A DNA stretch of 6,826 nucleotides from Chitinivibrionia bacterium (lineage in GTDB: Bacteria > Krumholzibacteriota > Krumholzibacteriia > WVZY01). The position numbers were made by a program, and so were the translations under genes. Positions 1 through 5,993 of this stretch are shown one piece after another (the stretch's first letter is position 1; every line of letters starts with the position of its first letter). Where the stretch lies: assembly GCA_016208665.1 (NCBI GenBank), contig JACQXT010000116.1:1-6826 (forward strand), given 5' to 3'. Below the pieces are notes generated by a model. The model was not told the DNA's origin, did not search any database, and worked only from the letters and a program-made list of their open reading frames with translations.

Positions 1-1048
1 ACGATGCGGCGTATTGTTCGTATTTTTCGGCAATCTCCTTGACTCCTTCGGCAAGCCCTATCAGATCGGCGACGGTGCCGTTTCCGGCACCTGCCTGGAG
101 AGCCGTGCCGATCGCCAGGCTCTTCGTATCTTCGCCCAGATCCTGCAGCGATTCCGAGAACCGCAGCATGTTCGAGACGCCGCCCGCGAGCTGTTCCGCC
201 ATCGCGGCGGCTTCGCCGGCGCGCTGCGGGCTCTCATCCTGTTCGATCGCCTCCCTGAGCGCATTGATCTGGACTTCTATATTCTCCGCTTCCCTGCCGG
301 CAAGGGCCAATTCGCCCGATATCCCCTCGAGCCGGGCTCGCATGAAGGCCCCGGCCTCCTGCAATTCCCGATGCAGCCCTGCCATTCGTTCCCGCTCTTC
401 GCCGCAGCACCTGGTCTTGCCTGCGAACGGGATGCGCGAAATCGCTTCGGAGACCGCGTTCAAGTGCGGATGTGCAAGGATGGGATTCCAATCGCTCCGC
501 CCCTCCGAGGCGATTCGCTCCCGTATCGCCTCGACGAGCCGTGTGCATTCCTCCGCGATCCGGCGCTCTTGACCTCCGCCGTTCGTTCTTTCCTCTAGTT
601 CTCTCATCTTCTGCTCGACGGCCTTATCCCGCTCCGAGATCTTCGATCTCATATCCGCCAGGAGATTCTTCAGTTCCGGATATGCATCCAGCTTCTTCAG
701 TGCAGCCTCGTTGTCGAGGTCCGCAACACCTTTGAGCGATGCGATGAGATTCCTGTAATCGCGCCCCGAGTCCAGATATGCTTTGTATTTCCTCACCGCC
801 GAGGTGACGGCGAAATACGCCGCCAGACAGAGAACGATGAGAAGGGCCAGCTGCGGCCCGATCTGTTCGATGAATCGATCCCTGTGAAACGCCCATGAGC
901 CCTGTTCAACGCTCAACCAGGACCAGGACAACCTGAATGTCCGCATTATCATAATATTCACGCCGATGCTCGTGAGGACGAGCAGCAGCGAGACCAGAAA
1001 TCCGATCTTCCAGGGCGAAGTCAATGCAGGATTTTTCCGCTTCTTCAC
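1..1048 (-). CDS. Methyl-accepting chemotaxis protein-like transmembrane receptor, 3' end outside window
   Basis: The frame is open from a GTG at 1048 to the window edge (349 codons, no stop), so the C-terminus is missing. An AAGGAG site at 1056-1061, 7 nt upstream, supports the GTG start. The N-terminus is basic (KKRK), then come two hydrophobic helices at about residues 14-35 and 64-85, separated by a short, presumably periplasmic loop. The rest is charged and helical, presumably cytoplasmic. Residues 101-133 and 171-203 align to each other without gaps (shared A-[YH]-P-x-L core). Residues 303-343 align without gaps to the chemoreceptor hairpin tip: T308, L311-A312, A316, A319, A333, V336 and A340-E341 fall on conserved positions. 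The usual N, E, R and GE residues of the tip are replaced. Known chemoreceptors signal through CheA/CheW; whether this one does is doubtful. It could instead be a non-chemotactic coiled-coil membrane protein. No che gene is visible. The open frame is certain; the family call is moderate. Confidence 0.8.
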   Translation of the reverse strand, partial: MKKRKNPALTSPWKIGFLVSLLLVLTSIGVNIMIMRTFRLSWSWLSVEQGSWAFHRDRFIEQIGPQLALLIVLCLAAYFAVTSAVRKYKAYLDSGRDYRNLIASLKGVADLDNEAALKKLDAYPELKNLLADMRSKISERDKAVEQKMRELEERTNGGGQERRIAEECTRLVEAIRERIASEGRSDWNPILAHPHLNAVSEAISRIPFAGKTRCCGEERERMAGLHRELQEAGAFMRARLEGISGELALAGREAENIEVQINALREAIEQDESPQRAGEAAAMAEQLAGGVSNMLRFSESLQDLGEDTKSLAIGTALQAGAGNGTVADLIGLAEGVKEIAEKYEQYAAS

Positions 1049-1055
1049 GTCGATT

Positions 1056-1061
1056 CTCCTT
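1056..1061 (-). promoter_or_regulatory. Ribosome binding site of the receptor-like gene
   Basis: AAGGAG on the minus strand sits 7 nt before the GTG at 1048. It decides the start, because no in-frame ATG nearby has a comparable site. Confidence 0.75.
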
Positions 1062-1156
1062 GGTATCGAAGACGAAAGCTCTAACGCTATGAATTGTCAT
1101 GGATTCAGCGAATGCTAAGCCGTTTTCGCAAGGACTATGCCAGCACCGGTTGCGTT

Positions 1157-1168
1157 TCCGCCGGCGGA
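1157..1168. repeat. 12-bp perfect palindrome between receptor and nitrilase genes
   Basis: TCCGCCGGCGGA is a perfect palindrome in the 249-bp gap between two minus-strand genes. It lies upstream of the receptor-like gene and could be a protein-binding site or chance in GC-rich DNA. I see no terminator with a T-tract after the nitrilase stop and no convincing promoter for the receptor gene in this gap. Confidence 0.3.
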
Positions 1169-1297
1169 GCCAGCAGATAACAGCTTGAATATCAAGGAGT
1201 AGCAGGGAGACATGCCGAGACGCAGAAGGGACGCATACGTGCAGATTGCACGCATGCCGCTGAAGAAGAGTTGCTAATTATCAATCATAGAGGTGTG

Positions 1298-2110
1298 CTA
1301 TCGAGCATGCGTTTTCGAAAGAAGCGCCCCGTACAACGACGTCTTGCGATCTTCGAAAATATCATTATTGGGAGTGATCGTCTTGTCGTTCGCCTCGTTC
1401 GGATCGATCTCGACAATCTTGAGAGATATGCTGCGCTCGCTGGCGCTGGCCAACACGTCGCCTTTGGGGTTTACAACTTGGCTCTTTCCGGTGAAGGTCA
1501 GGGAAACATTCCCGCGTTTCTCGGCGCCGATTCTGTTAGCCGTTATCGTAAACACCCTGTTCTCGATGGAGCGCGTCCGCATCGCATCTTGCCCGTACGG
1601 CAGCACCAGATTGGCGGGATGACAAATGATCTGAGCGCCCTTCAGGGCGAGGATCCGCGTGATTTCGGGGAATATCCAATCGAAGCAAATGATGATGCCG
1701 ATTTTGCATCCGTCCACGGTATGGACGGCGAACGCATTGCTCCCCGGCTGAAAAAACAATTTCTCGCGATCGAAGAGATGGGTCTTCTGATAGCTGAAGA
1801 CCTTTCCCTTTGACGTCACCAATACAGCGCTGTTGTAGATTTTCTTGTTCTGCTTCTCCGCCATACCGAAGATGAGGTTGAGCTTTCTCTTGCGGGCGAT
1901 CTTCTTCATCTCGGCGACCGTGTATCCCGTCGCCACCGGTTCGGCAAGCGCGCTGAGTTCGTCCACAGTGCGGAAGAGGTATCCGGTATTGAAAAGCTCG
2001 GGCAGGACAATCGTGGCATCGCTCACATTTTTCAGTATCGATGCTGCTTCCTTGACATTCTCCTTGACGTCGCCAAACTTCGGCCTGAGCTGCAAAAAAC
2101 CGACTTTCAC
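1298..2110 (-). CDS. Carbon-nitrogen hydrolase, nitrilase superfamily (PH0642/PaNit-like)
   Basis: This 270-residue protein is a full-length member of the nitrilase superfamily, cytoplasmic enzymes that hydrolyse C-N bonds in amides or nitriles. The catalytic triad is visible: Glu38 in LPELF, Lys109 in YQKTHLF, and Cys142 in IICFDWIFPE. Glu116 (FDREK) matches the additional conserved glutamate. From memory, the sequence runs parallel to Pyrococcus PH0642/PaNit almost throughout, including HPANLV (164-169), ENRV (183-186), FTGKS (206-210) and NDIFEDR near the C-terminus. PaNit is known to act on small aliphatic dinitriles; the substrate here cannot be told from sequence and may be an amide. 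The start is GTG at 2110, preceded by GGGGGTGA; the conserved KVGFLQ begins right after it. The stop is TAG at 1298. It is divergent from the gene at 2559 and has no evident operon partner. Confidence 0.95.
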   Translation of the reverse strand: MKVGFLQLRPKFGDVKENVKEAASILKNVSDATIVLPELFNTGYLFRTVDELSALAEPVATGYTVAEMKKIARKRKLNLIFGMAEKQNKKIYNSAVLVTSKGKVFSYQKTHLFDREKLFFQPGSNAFAVHTVDGCKIGIIICFDWIFPEITRILALKGAQIICHPANLVLPYGQDAMRTRSIENRVFTITANRIGAEKRGNVSLTFTGKSQVVNPKGDVLASASERSISLKIVEIDPNEANDKTITPNNDIFEDRKTSLYGALLSKTHAR

Positions 2111-2114
2111 TGTT

Positions 2115-2150
2115 CACCCCCTGGAAGGGCTTCCCCGGGGCGACCCAGGG
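2115..2150 (-). promoter_or_regulatory. Hairpin overlapping the nitrilase ribosome binding site
   Basis: The nitrilase Shine-Dalgarno (GGGGGTG, minus strand, 2115-2121) overlaps the 3' arm of an inverted repeat: CCCTGG at 2145-2150 pairs with CCAGGG at 2119-2124 (minus-strand sense). A CCCCGGGG palindrome (2133-2140) lies in the loop. In the mRNA this could partly hide the ribosome site. The arms are only 6 bp, so a regulatory role is inference. Confidence 0.35.
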
Positions 2151-2235
2151 CGAGCCAACCTGGACAGCGCAGAGTCAGATCGTAACAGGATGTAAAATAA
2201 CATTTTGCGCTATAAGGCACGGATTGACTTCCATC

Positions 2236-2264
2236 ATTATAGCGTATTCATCCGAAATATTAAA
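2236..2264 (-). promoter_or_regulatory. Candidate promoter of the nitrilase gene
   Basis: A perfect TATAAT -10 box lies at 2236-2241 on the minus strand. A weak -35 (TTTAAT, 3 of 6 matches) is 17 nt upstream at 2259-2264, in an AT-rich stretch. Transcription from about 2229 would give a leader near 118 nt before the GTG at 2110. Confidence 0.45.
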
Positions 2265-2396
2265 ATAAGTTTCATACTCCTTTTGGAATTTCTTTATGAA
2301 TTCCGCCGGCAGGTCTCTGACGGACCGGGGGAGTGTCGGACGTGGCATAAGGATTGCTTTTATTATGAGTTAGGAAGGCGCATCGCCGGCCGCCCG

Positions 2397-2521
2397 TGTC
2401 CGGTGAGGGCGAGGGTGGTTTCCTCACCCGCGCCCGCTTCGCGAAGCTTCCCGCCTCCGGCGGGTGATCTTCGCTCGCTCCGCGCGAATGGTTCGTCAAC
2501 CACCCTCGCCCTTGCCGGGCA
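2397..2521 (+). repeat. Structured inverted-repeat element A (three-way junction, 24-pair closing stem)
   Basis: Arms 2397-2420 and 2498-2521 pair over 24 consecutive positions: 21 Watson-Crick and 3 (2399/2519, 2404/2514, 2405/2513) that are G-U wobbles if read from the plus strand. Inside are two further hairpins: TCACCCG 2424-2430 with CGGGTGA 2461-2467, enclosing the palindrome GCTTCGCGAAGC (2436-2447); and TTCGCTCG 2470-2477 with CGCGCGAA 2481-2488, one mismatch. CCCGCC 2450-2455 with GGCGGG 2459-2464 is an alternative to the first. It ends 37 nt before the start codon at 2559, so it would lie in that gene's leader. It could be a dispersed REP/MITE-like element or an RNA. No second copy is in this window. 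Confidence 0.7.
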
Positions 2522-2545
2522 GAGGAGCAACGCCCCATCGGGCTT

Positions 2546-2553
2546 GGGGGGAG
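2546..2553 (+). promoter_or_regulatory. Ribosome binding site of the 255-residue gene
   Basis: The purine run GGGGGGAG ends 5 nt before the ATG at 2559. It is the main reason for choosing this start over the far-upstream in-frame codon at 2205. Confidence 0.75.
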
Positions 2554-2558
2554 ATACA

Positions 2559-3326
2559 ATGGAATCCGGAAACCACATCAGCATCCTCTCCGACAATAGG
2601 CGGGAGATCGAGCCGACGTTCTTCTTCATGATGAATTGCCTCATCTATAGCCGTATCGAGACGGATTTTGGTTCGAATCGCGACTTCTACGACGAAGACG
2701 TGAACATGTATCTCGGATACCTGCTCACGTCCTTCATGAAACCCGAATATCACCGCATGGCCCGGAAATACCTGTCGAAATACGACTCGGACCTCTTCGA
2801 GCGGGTCAGAAACTCATCCGACGTTCGTCTGAAATACACGATCTACAAGACGAATGCCGATTTTCTCTTGATATCCATCGGTATTTTCAAGGAATCGCTT
2901 CTGGGAGGGCCGGGATCGATTCCGCTCTATCGCAATTCGGAAGAGGCGCACATGGGGAGGGGCAAAACCTACTATCAGTTTGCGTATTCCTACAGCCAAT
3001 CGATGTTCCGGAAGCCGGCCGCCATCAGCGACGTGCTCGAGAAGCTCTCCCGCGGGTTCGAGCAGTACGTCGAAGTGCTGAGCCACATGCGGGGCGAGTA
3101 CTTCAACATCCTCGACAGGCTGAGCGACGGCGAAGTGTACCACATGGAGCGCTCGATCGACGCGTTCACTCAGAATGAAGAACTCAAGCGGCTTCAGGAC
3201 CAGTTTCTCGATCTGTATTCGGAATACTTGAAATCAGGCGATCCGCGCTCAAAGGCGAAGCTCAAGGAATTAGTGAGGACCATCCGCGGCCTCGACGAAT
3301 CGTTTCATTTTTCAATCGAAGATTGA
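2559..3326 (+). CDS. Hypothetical helical protein, 255 residues, family not recognised
   Basis: I do not recognise this protein. It starts at ATG 2559 with a good ribosome site, has 255 residues, and ends with TGA at 3324-3326. It has no signal peptide and no clear membrane helix (FLLISIGIF at 102-110 is too short), so it is probably cytoplasmic. The content suggests mostly helix. Notable stretches are EPTFFFMMNCLIY (18-30), a tyrosine-rich DVNMYLGYLL (47-56), YYQFAYSYSQSMF (138-150), and an amphipathic, charged C-terminal half from about 155 to 250 that could pack as helical bundle or coiled coil. Codon use and frame quality look normal, unlike the upstream extension. It is a single-gene unit, divergent from the nitrilase and convergent with the hydrolase. 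Large structured elements lie on both sides, ending 37 nt before the start and beginning 14 nt after the stop. I propose no function. Confidence 0.85.
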   Translation: MESGNHISILSDNRREIEPTFFFMMNCLIYSRIETDFGSNRDFYDEDVNMYLGYLLTSFMKPEYHRMARKYLSKYDSDLFERVRNSSDVRLKYTIYKTNADFLLISIGIFKESLLGGPGSIPLYRNSEEAHMGRGKTYYQFAYSYSQSMFRKPAAISDVLEKLSRGFEQYVEVLSHMRGEYFNILDRLSDGEVYHMERSIDAFTQNEELKRLQDQFLDLYSEYLKSGDPRSKAKLKELVRTIRGLDESFHFSIED

Positions 3327-3339
3327 GCCTTGGCGGGCC

Positions 3340-3419
3340 GCGCGGGTCCTGTCGGCCATCCGTCCGCGCGTGCTCGCTGGCGCTGCGCCGGCGCGGACGC
3401 CTGTGGCCGCCACCCGCGC
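3340..3419. terminator. Large stepped hairpin (element B) between convergent genes
   Basis: Nested complementary arms: GCGCGGGT 3340-3347 with ACCCGCGC 3412-3419; CGGCCA 3353-3358 with TGGCCG 3404-3409; CGTCCGCGC 3361-3369 with GCGCGGACG 3391-3399; and an inner GGCG/CGCC (3379-3382, 3386-3389). It begins 14 nt after the stop of the 255-residue gene and ends 8 nt before the hydrolase stop, where a bidirectional terminator would sit. There is no T-tract on either side, so intrinsic termination is not assured. It may instead protect 3' ends or be a dispersed repeat. Confidence 0.55.
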
Positions 3420-3427
3420 ACACCGGC

Positions 3428-4242
3428 TCAGAATTTCTGGATAAAATTGAAGATCCGCTGGAACACTTCGTCTTTGGACTCGCCCCTCGTGAGCGAGTGC
3501 GAGCCGTGAGGCAGGAGGACGACTTCGCTCTGCGGATTCGTCGCGCAGGAGCGCAGCCACTTCAGTCCCTTGGTCGAAAGGTACGCATCGTCCATGGCCT
3601 GAAGCACGAGCACCGGATGCTCGATCTGCTTTGGATTGTTTCTCACGCTTTCCATGGCCTGCAGGATCTCGCCGTGCCATCCCGCAAGCCGGAAGAAAAG
3701 CGACGGCAGCGCCTTTCTGCCGATCGCATAGAACCGTTCCTTGGGCTTAATGCGCTCGTAGAGGGCCGGCGAGAGCAGCACCAGCGTTCGCATCTTGTGC
3801 ATGGACGATAGCAAGATGGAAATGGTCGCCCCGAGGCTGAGCCCGATGACGTGGACGTTGCTCGAATAGTCTTGGGCCACCTTGAGGAGAGTTTCGGCGT
3901 CGGTCACCCAGGCTTCCCACGACACCATGCGCTCTTTCATATCGACCCGGGAAAACCTCGGGCAGTACACGGTGTACCCGCGGGTATAGAGGTACCCCCC
4001 AGTTCCCTCATTTCGGCCGGCGTGCCCTGGGCGCCGTGGAAGAGCAGGCATATCGAGGCGGGGCCTTCCTGAAGGAACAGAAACGTCCGGTCATCCCGGG
4101 GAACGTGGAAGCTCCGGTCATATTCGTATCGCTGGAGAAAGTGCGTCCGCAGCAGCTCTTTTCGCAGCCGGAAACTCTTCGGTTTTCTCTCCAGGAGTTT
4201 CCTGATCTCCCAGATCGTTCGATTGATTTGCCCATACCACAT
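3428..4242 (-). pseudogene. Alpha/beta hydrolase (carboxylesterase/lipase-like), frameshifted at 3995-4000
   Basis: Two minus-strand frames together encode one 271-residue alpha/beta hydrolase. Frame one starts at ATG 4242 (AAGAGGA 6 nt upstream) and carries the N-terminal strand and the oxyanion motif LLFHG (66-70), then GTPAEMRELGG. It runs out of homology at a run of six G (plus-strand C, 3995-4000) and stops at 3937 after 101 codons. Frame two carries the rest, GYLYTRGYTVYCPR onward, to the TGA at 3428: nucleophile GLSLG with Ser136, acid Asp218 or Asp219 in MDDAYLS, and His249 in GSHS (numbering assumes one added G). All three catalytic elements are intact. The family is that of bacterial carboxylesterases and monoacylglycerol lipases such as Est30. 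The GHG often seen after the second strand is absent. guaB lies 109 bp upstream on the same strand. The lesion could be a sequencing error, a recent mutation, or slippage; nothing else is broken. Confidence 0.85.
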
Positions 4243-4278
4243 AGAACATCCTCTTCGCCGATCCGTTGCTCCGTTCGG

Positions 4279-4309
4279 TGCGCGACGCCCTGCCGGGGCG
4301 GCACGCGCA
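4279..4309. repeat. Interrupted hairpin between guaB and the hydrolase
   Basis: TGCGCG 4279-4284 pairs with CGCGCA 4304-4309, and CGCCC 4286-4290 with GGGCG 4296-4300, separated by a small internal loop. It lies in the 109-bp gap after the guaB stop. No T-tract follows on the minus strand, so it is at most a weak or Rho-assisted terminator or an RNA-processing structure. Confidence 0.35.
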
Positions 4310-4351
4310 TGCGCCTGAGGAACGGCATTCGGCATGTTTCAAGGCCGGCAA

Positions 4352-5815
4352 TCAGCTGAGACGATAGTTGGGAGCTTCCTTGGTGACCGTAACATCGTGA
4401 GGGTGGCTCTCTTTCAAGCCTGCAATAGTAATCTGAATGAATCTGCTCTTCTTTTTCAGTTCAGCTATGTTCCGTGCACCGCAGTACCCCATCCCCGACC
4501 TCACTCCTCCGATGAGTTGAAACACCGAATCGGACAGCTTGCCCTTGTACGCGACCCTGCCTTCTATTCCTTCCGCCACCAGCTTGGCTTCCTCGACGCC
4601 TTCCTGCATATACCGGTCGCCGCTGCCCGCCTTCATCGCCTCGATCGAACCCATCCCGCGATAGATCTTGAAGCTCCTGCCCTCGTAAAGCACGATCTCG
4701 CCGGGACTCTCGGTCGTTCCGGCGAACAGGCTTCCGATCATGACCGAATCGGCTCCCGCCGCGATCGCTTTGACTATGTCTCCGCTGTACTTAATGCCTC
4801 CATCCGCGATCACCGGAACGCCCGCTTTCGCGGCTACGTTCGCGCAATCCAGGATGGCGGTAACCTGGGGAACTCCCACTCCCGCGATTATGCGGGTGGT
4901 GCAGATCGCACCCGGACCGACTCCCACTTTTATGCCGTCGGCCCCGTTCTTTATCAGCTCCGCCGCCGCCTTTGCCGTCGCAATATTGCCCGCTATCACC
5001 TGGAGCTTCCCGTGGCGCGTCTTGACCTTGACCAGCATGTCGATCACGTTTTTCGAGTGCCCGTGGGCGGTATCGATGATGACGACGTCCACGTTGCCGT
5101 CCACCAGGAGATCGACGCGCTTCATGCTTTCCTTCCCCACGCCGACCGCCGCGCCTGCGCGGAGCCGCCCTTCGGAATCCTTGCATGCGTTGGGGAAGTC
5201 CAACCCCTTCTTGATGTCCTTGAATGTAATGAGGCCCCTGAGCCGCATATCGGCGTCGACGACCGGGAGTTTCTCTATTCTATGCTCATGGAAAAGCCGC
5301 TGAGCCTCTTCCATCTTGATGCCCTCCCTGGCCGTGATGAGCCCTTCCGACGTCATGACATCCTTCACGAGCATGGTATCCGCCTCGACGAACCGCAGGT
5401 CCCTGCTCGTAAGCATCCCGACAAGCACCCCATTCTGCGTAATCGGCACACCGGAGATCTTGTACTGCTTCATGACCGCCTTGGCGTCTTTGACGATCGT
5501 CTCGGGCTTCAAGGTGATGGGATTCGCGACGATGACGCCTTCGCTTCGCTTCACCATGTCGACCTGGCCGGCTTGCGCCTCCGGGCTCATGTTCTTATGG
5601 ATGATTCCGATGCCGCCCTCGCGCGCCAGAGCAATCGCGAGTTCGGCCTCCGTCACCGTATCCATGGCTGCCGAAACGACGGGAATCTTGAGCTCTATTT
5701 CTTTCGTCAGACGGGTTCTGATGTCGATTTCGGACGGGAGGACAGAGGACTTCGCAGGCACCAGCAGTACGTCGTCAAAGGTAATACCGGTTCCGATTAT
5801 CTTGGCATCCATCAC
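4352..5815 (-). CDS. guaB: Inosine-5'-monophosphate dehydrogenase
   Basis: This 487-residue protein is a complete IMP dehydrogenase. It oxidises IMP to XMP with NAD+, the rate-limiting step of guanine nucleotide synthesis, in the cytoplasm, normally as a tetramer. The N-terminal TFDDVLLVP (12-20) and SAAMDTVTEA (48-57) open the TIM barrel. Two CBS domains span about 95-205 (SGVPITQNG, IEKLPVVDAD). Further landmarks are IIDTAHGHS (246-254), the catalytic loop GPGAICTT with Cys305, IADGGIKYSGD (336-346), the phosphate-binding MIGSLFAGTTESPGE (359-373), YRGMGS (385-390), and the flap GDRYMQEG (399-406). The C-terminus ends with the usual ESHPHD and KEAPNY. Length is typical. The start is GTG 5815 or the adjacent in-frame ATG 5812; GGGGA at 5825-5829 is better spaced for GTG. 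The stop is TGA at 4352. The split hydrolase follows on the same strand. guaA is not next to it. Confidence 0.99.
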   Translation of the reverse strand: MMDAKIIGTGITFDDVLLVPAKSSVLPSEIDIRTRLTKEIELKIPVVSAAMDTVTEAELAIALAREGGIGIIHKNMSPEAQAGQVDMVKRSEGVIVANPITLKPETIVKDAKAVMKQYKISGVPITQNGVLVGMLTSRDLRFVEADTMLVKDVMTSEGLITAREGIKMEEAQRLFHEHRIEKLPVVDADMRLRGLITFKDIKKGLDFPNACKDSEGRLRAGAAVGVGKESMKRVDLLVDGNVDVVIIDTAHGHSKNVIDMLVKVKTRHGKLQVIAGNIATAKAAAELIKNGADGIKVGVGPGAICTTRIIAGVGVPQVTAILDCANVAAKAGVPVIADGGIKYSGDIVKAIAAGADSVMIGSLFAGTTESPGEIVLYEGRSFKIYRGMGSIEAMKAGSGDRYMQEGVEEAKLVAEGIEGRVAYKGKLSDSVFQLIGGVRSGMGYCGARNIAELKKKSRFIQITIAGLKESHPHDVTVTKEAPNYRLS

Positions 5816-5844
5816 GCGGCTACTTCCCCATGTAATATAAAGTG

Positions 5845-5909
5845 ATTAATGAAATTACAATGAAGCCAGGCAGGCTTCACCCACTCGCCCGATATGGCTT
5901 TTCATTAAT
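5845..5909 (-). promoter_or_regulatory. Nested inverted-repeat leader upstream of guaB
   Basis: A perfect 10-bp inverted repeat, ATTAATGAAA (5845-5854) and TTTCATTAAT (5900-5909), encloses a perfect 7-bp one, TGAAGCC (5861-5867) and GGCTTCA (5873-5879) with a 5-nt loop. With the candidate promoter at 5920-5948 both would lie in the guaB leader RNA. A further AAGCC copy on the minus strand (5897-5901) could compete for GGCTT. It matches no riboswitch I know, including the purine class, and has no strong U-tract. It may instead be a pair of operator sites. Confidence 0.5.
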
Positions 5910-5919
5910 TGTGCTCCAT

Positions 5920-5948
5920 AATCTAGCACCCGAAGGGGAATAATTCAA
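5920..5948 (-). promoter_or_regulatory. Candidate guaB promoter with dyad over the -10 box
   Basis: On the minus strand, TTGAAT (5943-5948) and TAGATT (5920-5925) are separated by 17 nt and each match the sigma-70 consensus at 4 of 6 positions. A short dyad, GTGCT 5911-5915 and AGCAC 5925-5929, straddles the -10 box. Initiation near 5913 would give a leader of about 98 nt. An alternative weak pair closer to the gene (TTGTAA with TATATT) has a poor spacer. Confidence 0.4.
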
Positions 5949-5974
5949 GGTTAGTTATTTGCTTTCCCCGAGCT

Positions 5975-5993
5975 GGCCGCCCGAAGGGTGGCC
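5975..5993. repeat. GC-rich hairpin with GAA loop; loop motif also at 5929-5937
   Basis: GGCCGCCC (5975-5982) and GGGTGGCC (5986-5993) form an 8-pair stem, one pair being G-U on the plus strand, around GAA. The core CCCGAAGGG (5980-5988) also occurs at 5929-5937, inside the spacer of the candidate guaB promoter. The hairpin lies just upstream of that promoter and could be a boundary structure or binding site. Confidence 0.4.

Larger units (their letters stand above)
2111..2558. other. 448-bp divergent intergenic region
   Basis: This lies between the divergent nitrilase and 255-residue genes. From 2111 to 2160 it is GC-rich with the RBS hairpin. From about 2195 to 2360 it is AT-rich and carries the candidate nitrilase promoter and a small inverted repeat (GGAATT 2285-2290, AATTCC 2299-2304). 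From 2397 to 2521 it is the structured element described separately. A plus-strand frame stays open through it into the downstream gene, but the translation is low-complexity and unlike a protein. I found no convincing plus-strand promoter. Confidence 0.7.

Noticed and set aside
14..896. Several open frames on both strands over the receptor-like gene
   Set aside because: They overlap the 349-codon continuous frame that has membrane helices, coiled coil and a receptor-like segment; their own translations are Arg/Ser/Pro-rich with no motif.
1212..1277. 21-codon plus-strand frame with basic N-terminus (MPRRRRDAY), preceded by AGGGAG
   Set aside because: The start faintly recalls REP-associated transposases, but it is too short, has no catalytic residues, and there is no other remnant nearby.
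1271..2195. Plus-strand frames opposite the nitrilase and the minus +1 frame at 1536-2117
   Set aside because: The nitrilase frame contains the full catalytic triad; the others are its shadows.
2205..2558. In-frame upstream extension of the 255-residue gene
   Set aside because: The extension runs through AT-rich promoter-like DNA and the palindromic element, translates to low-complexity sequence, and has no ribosome site at 2205, while ATG 2559 has a good one.
3323..3811. Plus-strand frame overlapping the end of the 255-residue gene and the hydrolase
   Set aside because: It crosses the stepped hairpin and is antisense to the hydrolase C-terminal half, which holds the conserved Asp and His.
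4334..5845. 503-codon open frame on the plus strand opposite guaB
   Set aside because: It is entirely antisense to an unmistakable IMP dehydrogenase, rich in His, Arg and Asp as expected of an antisense frame in GC-rich DNA, and has no recognisable motif.
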